A stretch of DNA of 64,000 bases, taken from Saxidomus purpurata (Eukaryota; Mollusca; Bivalvia; Venerida; Veneridae). Where the stretch lies: assembly GCA_022818135.1 (NCBI GenBank), contig JAFMSR010000016.1, forward strand, positions 42,850,236 through 42,914,235. The letters are read 5' to 3'. This document shows, piece after piece, positions 41,901-52,185 of the stretch. Both the position numbers and the translations under genes were made by a program. Position 1 is the first letter of the stretch; each line of letters begins with the position of its first letter. A model generated the notes under the pieces. It had not been told where the DNA came from. It worked only from the letters and a program-made list of their open reading frames with translations, and made no database searches.

Positions 41901-44900
41901 TGTAGTTTATTTGTATATGTATATGTTGGCTAACACTCATAAGATTGATCAAGGGTGCTTGAAACATAAACTATTGCAGTGTTTTAGTGCTGTTTCGAAT
42001 AGTATGATCTAGAATTAATCATTGACTACATTTTATTGTAGAGGGATTGCTTTCCAAGGACCTAACATTGCGGTTGAATATGACAGTTCCTGAAGGCCTT
42101 GATTTGTCCGACACATTAACATACAATACCTACCAAGAGGAAGTCAGATCTGCGGTATTTGTCTCTCTTGCCTACCTGTTAACTATTGTTAGTTAAAAAT
42201 TCACAGGTTTCCATTATGTTGATGAAAGAGGCCAGTATAGTAATAATAATTTTAATAAAGTCAAACAAAAGATAATGAAATGTAAATTAAATATATTTAT
42301 GTACAGTTGTAGTCTTTAGTTTGTCTGTTCAGGAAATATATTTCAAAATATTGTCTTATTGCATATGGGCCCTGATGTCTTTGTGACATAAAAGTCAAAA
42401 TTAAGAAATGAGAACAATCTGTTATCTATGTGTTCTGAGAACTTGAAGACATTTTCTGCTGCTGACATTATCTCTGCTGTATGCCATGAGATTTGGAGCT
42501 TTAACAGTTCACCTAACACAATCATGTCAGTTAGATTATGTGAAGAATGTCACATGTATATCTGATTGTCCACATGATGCGAAAACTTCTAATGTCTCCG
42601 GTACATAAGATTGGAATTGATTACAAAATGGGTTTTCGTCTAGATACTTGTGTATTCCTTTGATGTGCCTGATATACAAACAATTCAAATATATCTATTT
42701 TAATTTCATCAAGTATGCGGGAAGCTTGGATGTCAGAAATTTCACCGTGTGAAAATGGAAATGTGATCATTAATAGTATACCCAGTGGATACCCAAATTA
42801 ACAATTCTGAATGTATTCTTTCATAACAGTTTTATTACATATTACAGCTGAGACAACATTATGGTACGGGGATGGAAGAGGAAATAGTTGAGCTTATTAT
42901 AAACTCTCTACAGTAAGTTCTTTGTCAGCACAATTGTGTTAGGTCATCCAGTAAACAAAATAATGTTTAATTTAATCAGTAAGTCATCATGCATCCTTGG
43001 CATACATGTGACATTCTCTAGGCAAATTTTAATGAACTTAAAGTGACATTATGCGCATTTATTTCAAGTAAAAATCCAGCTGAATATGGTGTGTGTACAA
43101 AAGCGTAGAGGAAATAATAGCTTTAAACCCAATACACCAAACTCTTCACGCTACCAGTATGAAATAACACGGTGGACAATCACGTGATCGTAATACGTCA
43201 TTTTGTTCGTCCGCAAAGAAGATTTTATCAACAAAAGTCCTCGACTGACATCTTCAAGTGAACGTAAGTTTTTCATTTCTCAACCGATTTCTGTCCGATT
43301 TGTCGCAGGCAAAGGGGAAAACAGTACTCTGTCCCCGGTTGAAAACAGTTTTCTTGTAATAAACCGTGCTTTTGCAAACATTCGGGAAAACCTTTGCAAC
43401 AACGCCTGAATTCAACGGTTTGTCCGCAAAGAATATTTCAATTTCGACAGTGTATTTGGAGAAATCCACTTTTAGTGCATTGTATTCACAACGAAACTTA
43501 TTCCGTTGTCATTTCACTGCAAATACACACATTTCAGGTCAATTCAGTGCCTCAGAAAAAGATAAAACATTCTGTTTGTAAAAATGCTAATCCGCAAAGG
43601 CACAAATTTAATGCTAATCCGCATAGTTGTTTGTCTTTCTTTCAGGAGCATGGACAATCAAGAGACGGGTGAACAAGCACACCTTTGTGGGACTTGCGGT
43701 AAAGGTTTCCGGTACAAACGGAATCTATATACACACGAAAAAAGACACGCTGGGACTTTACCGTTTCATTGTTGCGGAAAATCGTTTGCTTCACGACATG
43801 ACCTTCAGAGACACAGGTGATATCTCTTTACATCATCAGTAATTATTATTTTACCTCACTGAACACATAACACACCGTTTCATATTTTCGGCGGAGCTGA
43901 ATAAGCTGGGTTTCGACCTACCTTTTGAACCAATCAAAGGAAACAAATGGAATCGGGTGAATGGAATTTGTATACGATCCTCTTTATCACGTAATTGCAT
44001 CAATGATAAATGATGCAGCTGCCGATCTAAAGATAGGTTGCATATTCAATCACTTCATTGATAACTTTCATAGGAACGATGTCTATGTACATGTATATAA
44101 TAAAATGTACCTCGAATCAACGCCTATTATCTTTTCTAAAAGATATTTCTTGATGACTTTTTTGTTTTTTACTACTTTACATATTATAACACGCGGTTAT
44201 TGCATGCTTATAGATTTTTTGCTAGACTGCCGAACTTGAAATGTGTTCCAGTAAGCTTATGCTGCTGTGATGCAGTTGTTGAATCAAACGTGTAGGCTTG
44301 CTTTACAGGGTTAAAATTCCAATGCAAGAGTCCTCGACATTTTAGCAATCTAATACTGGCGATCAACGGCCAGTTAGATCGGGTGGTTCAGTCGCTGACT
44401 TTTAATCATAAAACCAATCACTGATTGAGGGTCATTGATTCGAGTCCTGTTACCTTCCTGACTATGCCAGAAAGTTTCTTACTGAGGGTATGGATGTTGT
44501 TCTGGTCATATCGAAGAACGATGTTTAGGTAAACTGCCCGCCTGTATTTGAATGAAATACATTTAATTCAAAAGCAACTGATTGTAGATACTCGACTGCT
44601 GTTCTTTACCGTATGGTTGTTTTGTTGTTCGTAGACCTTGTTAAGTTAGCGCAGTGGCAAAGTATATAGTAAAACTATAAAGTTAACATTAAAGACATTT
44701 TTTAAAACGTCTTTAAATAAAATAATATTTTCTTTTTGTTAACGCCTCAAATATACCGTTTCAGCTGCAGTGTCCATGGCGAAGAGAAACTGTTTTCCTG
44801 TTCCAAGTGTCAAAAGAAGTTTTCAACCAAGTCTGACCTAAATGAACATGAAAGAAACGAGAAAAATGAAAAGAGATTTTCCTGTGACGTGTGTGGGTTG

Positions 44901-47900
44901 AAAGCAGATAAATATTCACGGCTAAGATCACATATGGCAACACACAGTGAAGAAAAGCAGCAAAGATGCCGTATTTGCCATGCAGCGTACAAGCACGCCA
45001 GTTCGTTGACAAGACATATGAAACAGAAACATTAATAAAAGGGTCCACACATGTTCTTTGTTCATTCATGCTGAAAGAACAATGTTGGCAGGAAGCTGTG
45101 CTTCAATGTATTTCCATCATCGGTGACAGTGTTTGTGTCATATATTTTGATATACTTATCAAGAACATATACACTGGTTATTACTGAATATGGAACTGTT
45201 TTGGATTTATAACATCTACACAAACTGCTGAAATAAAAAATTAATAGGGGACCAAGATTTAACGTGTGTTAAATCACAGACGTTCAGATGCTGTGTCCAG
45301 ACATTATCAATTTCTTTGGCTATGTGTAATGCTTTTTATTTACGATGTCAATTCATTCTGCTTCAAAGGTATCATATTATACCCCGCCTCCGACAACAAA
45401 GTTGTAAAGGGAGTGTACTTGATTCAGCGTGTCCGTCTGTCTGTAGACACAACCTTTGTGCGCTTCATTCTCTTGACCAGAATGAAATGAAACCTCACAG
45501 GAGTTATTGTACTAAGTCTAGTTGTAAACGCCATTGAAAAGCCTTACACTATTACATTTATGTTCATGTGCTGTGACCCAGCGGTGTGCGAGAGGAAGGG
45601 GGTGGGGCTGGGGGCATTCATCACCTTCAGTGATAGCTGTAGTTTTAGATATCAACTTAAAATGATAAATAGTACGCCTTACACACAGAGCAGGCCAACA
45701 TAAGAACAAAAATCACTTTTTACGGTCATGTTTATTATCATCTTTTAGTATTGTCATTAAATCGTTTTCAAAATTCCTCTTATAATGCCATTCACTTTTC
45801 AGTGGAGAATAACTTGTAACGTTTCCCAAAAGATAGATACTGTTTTTGATGAATGATGTTACGTGTGATTTATTTCCGTTTCGTACCTTTTCTTATTTTC
45901 AAAGTTAATATTACCAAGTTAGTTACTGTACAAAGAAATGTGATTATTTCATTCATAATGCACCAGCGTCTTACATTTTCAAGTAATGACCAATACGAGT
46001 GTATATTTTTACTCAATGGATATAAGATATTTTGTTATATTCTCAAACCAATCATACTCAGGTTCTGTCATTTACTGTTTGATGGAAAATAACTTTTAAC
46101 ATTTCCAAAAAATACGTTATGTTCTTGATGATTCAAGCTTAAGTGTTTTATTTTTTACTTTATGCACCCTTATCTTTCTTTTTATCAGAATAACTGTAAC
46201 AAAGTTAGTTACTGTACAAAGATAATGCGATTATTTCATTTACATATTGTTGTGATTGTGATTGTTACCTCATTTTTAATAATACAGTTGACTTTTGTGA
46301 TTTTTACTTGATTTACAATTTGAAGTATTGATTACTGTGATATACGTAATACAATTACAGAAATACAATGTGTTTGAGTCATTGATAAATTGAGGTTTCG
46401 GTATAACATGTCACCAGTCTTAACCTTTATACCATTGAAGTGGCCGCTAGAGTGTAAACCTAGTTAAATACAGTAATTTTTACACATGAAGAGTCTGTAA
46501 CTCTAAACATATCGGTTATCTCTGCTAGAAAATCGCAATTAATCAAGACCTGACGGTCGTACACATTATGTGTAAATATGAACATAATAAGTGAAGAAAT
46601 GAAAATTCTGCAATTCATATCAATTATCAGATAACAGTACGCCTTTTCTTCAATTTAACAGTTCTTCAGGTCTATGCCGAGTCTGTAGGTTGGAAGCATC
46701 TTACTCTCATTCCTCCTCGCTGATTCCCATCGCACTCCAAGTGACCCCCTAGCTACTGCATTCCTATCCTGTTCAATTTTGGCAATCTTTTGGTTAGAAC
46801 TTAGCCTGCGCCGACCTTTGTCGTCGAACATATGATCTCTATAAGTAATGAGAATAGCACTTATTATTAAAATTATTATCATGATTGTTATTACTATTAT
46901 TATTATTATTATAATACAAAGAGGGCGAAGAGGGCTCTATATCGCTCACCTGTATATCAATTGCCAATAATACAAGAGGTCAGATGTCGTTTGAATCGAA
47001 ATGTTGATGGACGACGGACGACGGACAATCATCCATTAGAAAAGCTCAACCCTAGTAATAATCATGATAATAATGATAATAATAGTAATAATATTAAAAA
47101 AAATAATAATCATCATCATTATTAGAATCATTATCATTATCATTATCATCAAACTCGTCGTCAATGTTTACCAACAGGCACAGAATTACGAATCCAAATG
47201 AACTTTTAAGTCAAATGAAAGTTATGAGATTGAGAACTAGTTACCTTATAGCAATTTTATCTTCATCTTCATTTGTATCTGGCTGTTCGGATTCCAATCT
47301 TCTATCTTCGTCAAATTTTCCCACTGGTTTATACACTTTCTTTCTTGATGTACAGTAGGCAAAACTTCTAAAATATAAATATATTTATTTCCCCCTATTA
47401 AGAGTGTATATGAGATCTTCTGTGCACCTTTTTAAGATGTTACAATATTGCGTCATATTTTATCAGTATGCTTATTTATTTGACATGGAGAGGCATTATC
47501 ATTTTGTTTGCAACATTTTTTACAACTAAATACATTGCACAGTGATTTGTTTCTTAAAGAACACTTACAAAACCAAAAGCTGTTACAAAACATTTCCTAT
47601 AAGATGAAAAAATACACCCAATTTAATTACCTCGATGGGTCCACATGAAGATGTAGTTTTTCAACCGCAGAATTTATGTACTGACCAAACTCCGTTGAGG
47701 TGACAGTTCCCTGACCTCTTCTATCATACATGGTTAATTCTGAAAAAAATGTTTCACCAATCATGCTGGAAAATGCCCTTACGTTGTATGAATGACTTGG
47801 TGTCATACTGTATAATATCATTTTAGAATCTATGCTGCTAATGATTCCCTCCCACAACTGCACAGGCCATCCTTTCACATGCATTCCTGGTGGTGGAAAT

Positions 47901-50900
47901 TTCGAAAAGTCTACATATTGCAGGAGTCGTTTGCACTTTAGCCTTTGTCTTACTCGTTGTAGAGAAGGTATTCCGGGATCATCGTCAGCTCTCCACCAAT
48001 TTCTTATATCTCTGCATAGGTCCGCTGCTTCATTATATCCATTCAAGCGCATTTCATTCTCAACAGATTCACTAAAATGTGTATTGGCTACTTTAACGGA
48101 CATTGGCTCTACAACACAGTCAATCATTGCAAGTGACAATGCAGTTTTTTTCGACTTTGCAACTTCTCGCCAAGCGTGGTTACTTAAGCCATCCAATCCT
48201 CCTTTAGAACTTTTTCGTCTCATTCTTGTAAGTAAATGTGTGGAATCTATACAGCTAACCTCCAGTTGTTTTCTTGATGTACTGTAATTCGGATGGTAGA
48301 ACCAGTTATTGTTATTATAGTTTCGATCTTCTGTCATTACATCTACTGTTGTATCTCCACTTGATGCATTGAACATCTGTCTTCGAGGAAGACATTCTGT
48401 TTCAGTTACTAATTTTTGTGAAGCACAATCTGTGTCACCACATGCATTTAAATAAGACCGGAACGACTGCTTCATTGGATTGCTTCTTTCCCACTTTGCT
48501 AATTCATCAGGCCAGAGATATTCTGCGTAAATTATGTTTAAATTACTTTTCCTCAGGATCTGTGTTACTCTAGTGTATGCTAGTTCTGACAATCGCTTTG
48601 GTTGTTTGGACTGCTTACGGGAATGAACCTGTACATTAAGAATGGGTTCATTTTCTATGTGTAGTAAGTTGCAGATGCTTTCAATTTTCTTCTCCTTTCT
48701 TTCACTCTCCTTCACTTTCCGGTTGCAAATTCTGTTCAAATATCTCACAATGATACGGACTTCAACATCCCGTAATGTTCGAAGGGATTTGCTAGACTGG
48801 AAATATACACGCAGATCAGATGTTGTTTTACCATTCCATACATTCTTTTTGTTGCAGTTTTTATCAGTTTTTAACATTTCCAACAACAAGTTCAAATTCA
48901 TTGTATCAATAATAGATACTCGGCGCAAAGTTTGCTCGTTATTTGTGCTATTATTTCCGTGGTTTTGGGTATCTTCGTCAGTGGGACATACACCATTGTG
49001 CATTGCAAACTCTGGTAGATTAACATCATTGCCAGTCTGTGATGCGTTAATATCGTTATAAAAATCTGCCGATGTATGCTGATCCATTAAGTTCTTACTT
49101 TTCCTAACATTTTTCGAATCGATTTGCCTGTTGGTAGTGACACTTCTTGATATGAATGGTACACGTTTATCACCATTTGAGCATATAATATATTTATGCA
49201 TTGACCCATCTCGCTCTTCGTACTTACACTGAACATTTACTACACCCTTATTCATTTCTCCAAGTTCTTTCAGTTGTGCCGTTTTGGACATTCCTTCTAC
49301 TCTTTTCCAAATCTCTTTCTGCAACTGCAGCAATGTAAGTGGCTCTTCTTTTTCGCTTCTTACTGAGATGTTGTGCCACTGTCCATCAAACGATATTGCT
49401 GGTATATGTAACCCCGCCTTGTGGCATGTATCTAGTACCGACTCTGCGATTTTTCGCATCGTTTCATTATCTAGTGAACTTCCCTTTGGAAACCAACATA
49501 CTGGCGCGCTTGTTATCTCATACTTTTTCCATAGCCTGTCAAGGTCACAGCAAAGAAATACCACAGCTTCTGTAGCCGGCTGGCGGTTAAGTTCGTAGAA
49601 CTTGTCATGGGAACTGACAATTTCATTTAGCAGGAGTTTACACCGTGGAAGAAGAAACTTGCCCGATTCATACGAATTTTCAGCAGTAGTGTCATTTCGA
49701 GTGATGGAAAGACTCCGATAAACTCTATTGATTCCGATGATTTACAAGCTTCGATAATATCTGTCTTTAGCTTTTTAGATTCTTCTGAGTGCTTCGTAGG
49801 TCTTTTGGGGTTTGGGATACTGTATATCCTTTCGGCTAAATTAAATGCTCTTTGAAACAGATCTGCATTTCTGTGAACTTTAAACGCTGTAGATATATCA
49901 TTCTGCCAGCTTAAATATATCAGATGATCGACGTTAAGAGCTTCTATTTCCGACAGACATTGTAAGAGATAGCGTTCAGGAACGTTTTTCTGAACATCGT
50001 AGATAGGACATTTAAGCTCAATTGCTGCGATTGTTGATTGTTCGCTGTCCGATGTCCTTATACTGCCATCAGGTGATACTACCATAAATGATTCATCCTC
50101 CGCTGTACTCATCTTGATAAATCCTTCTTCAAACACTTTGGATCCGGAGCTGATAAACGGCAGAACCTTACCTACAACGTGCGCAACTGCGTTGATTTCA
50201 TTATCGGTTCCATGTTGCATGGCTGCAATAACGCATTCAGCTTTTGATTTCTCTGGTAATCCGCATACGGTAACATCAAAATGATCTTTCTGTCTTGCAA
50301 GTCCATCAAGGCCGAGTGCAGAAAATATTGTGCTTCCTGTCACCTTTGCTGCTTTACGGCTACTGAACCATTCACTTGACCGTTGTTTTACCTGTCGTGG
50401 TGTAGACTTGTCAGAATCTGTTATGTCTTGGTACAATTCGCTGTCTCTAAGATTCATTACATTCCTGTTTATAACTCTATTGCATTCTTTAAGGCAACAA
50501 ATACACATGTTGATATCATCTAGCAGTGACACACACTTTTTCAAGAAATCGTCAATATCATGTATAAAAGCTATTACAGAGCTAATAGCCATGACATACT
50601 TCCCGTTCCTCCAATCAGATTCACCGCTTCTTTCAATCAATTTGGCCTTTGTGTATTCTTTTTTCTTTCTTAATTCTCTTGCTTCAAGTACGTGTAGTGA
50701 GAGCGATTTCATTTCAAGTGTTAACTTGCTTATCATATTGTTCTTTAATTCAGGAGACAGACTGGTGATATCCTGTGCATCTTCGCTTCCAGTCAAAATA
50801 TCAGTCATGTACTTAGCTGGAGTTTTCATCTGCTCTAATTTGATCCGCTTATCCCTCAACGTTTCACCCTTTTCGAAACCAAGCAAATCTACGTCCCCTG

Positions 50901-52139
50901 CTGATTTTGTTAAACCACGCTTCAGTTTCTTACCATCAAATGTTAAGCAGTATGACTTTCTGGCATTTGATGAAGCTATCGTTTGTATCATGTCAGTTAG
51001 AATTCGGGATGTCGGTTATGTTGAAAATCTGTTGTACTGCTTTGATGTATATTTGTCTCGTATGGCAGAAGTTTCTAATAATCCCAATACCAGGAACTGC
51101 AAAATTTATGTCAGAGTCAGTCGGCGAAAAATTTCCCATTACTGCATCCTCACTAACAACAGAATAACAATTCTTGAATCCGGACATAAAATGAATAAAC
51201 TGACCGCCGAATAAACGGTATCCAAGCTTCCAAAACTTTTTGCTATTTACTGAATATCGCATTTGTGTTGTACTTTTACATTGGAACCAACTAATTACAT
51301 CTAGCCATAATTGAAAAGATATGTTGTTTAATGGAAACGTCCCGTCATTAACCTGTCTATAAAAATCCAAGAATGACTTTTCATAGCCATGTGCGGAAAG
51401 GCTCTCAATTACAGATGGTGTTAAGGCAATCAGTTCTTTTATAATTTCTTCTCTTTCATTGACTAGCAATCCAGCTTCGTGAGTATCTGGTAATACACAA
51501 AATTCTTTGTCATCTTCGTCAACATAATATGGTTGGCTTGTTAAATGTTCATAACCGGTATTACTATTAGTAGCTTCAGCGTTGGTGATAGCCTGGTTGT
51601 TTTCAGGAAGTATATTAACACTAGACATGTTCAAAGAACGCTTCACTTTTTTTGCGGCTGGAGACTTCGACGGAGTTTTAGGCTTGTCTTTGTTCCAAGG
51701 AGATCTGATAGAAATTCTTTTCACAGATATATTCTGTTTCCTTGGTGAATGCCTTTGTGGTGACGGTTTACACTTCACATGGGAAAGCCTTTTCACTGTT
51801 GGAATACGAGGAGAATACGGATGGCACGTTTTCCTTATCTCTTTTCTGAGGATCTCCTCATGGACACTCAGGAAACTCCTTTTAGTCTGCAATAGTTTGT
51901 TGCACCGCTTTCCTAATGACAATGCTGATTTCTTCCGTACCATTCTGGAAAAGTACATGATTATGCGGTGAGAAAGAAGTATATGCCGTCATGAATAAAA
52001 AGTACTATTATATACCCATTAATGTCTTTTACAAATTTATATTTTTACTAATTTATTTATTCTCCATTGCGAAACAAGTTCTTACAACATAGATTAATTT
52101 CTCTCGAGACTCCCAACGAGACTCCCAATAGAATCATAC

Positions 52140-52185
<46 letters not shown>

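Noticed and set aside
43203..43581. Small open frames conserved in both transposon ends (68 and 71 residues)
   Set aside because: Identity comes from the TIRs being inverted copies; they overlap in several frames, match nothing I recognise and lie in the inferred leader region.
50987..51000. Programmed +1 frameshift at TGA-C between transposase segments
   Set aside because: The TGAC context is suggestive, but an alternative frame upstream also looks coding, a second shift is needed later, and no pseudoknot or slippery site is evident; private damage is simpler.
47832..51214. Plus-strand open frames of 60-294 residues opposite the transposase gene
   Set aside because: Antisense shadows: low-complexity hydrophobic or Ser-rich translations without domains, while the minus strand carries catalytic motifs and splice sites.
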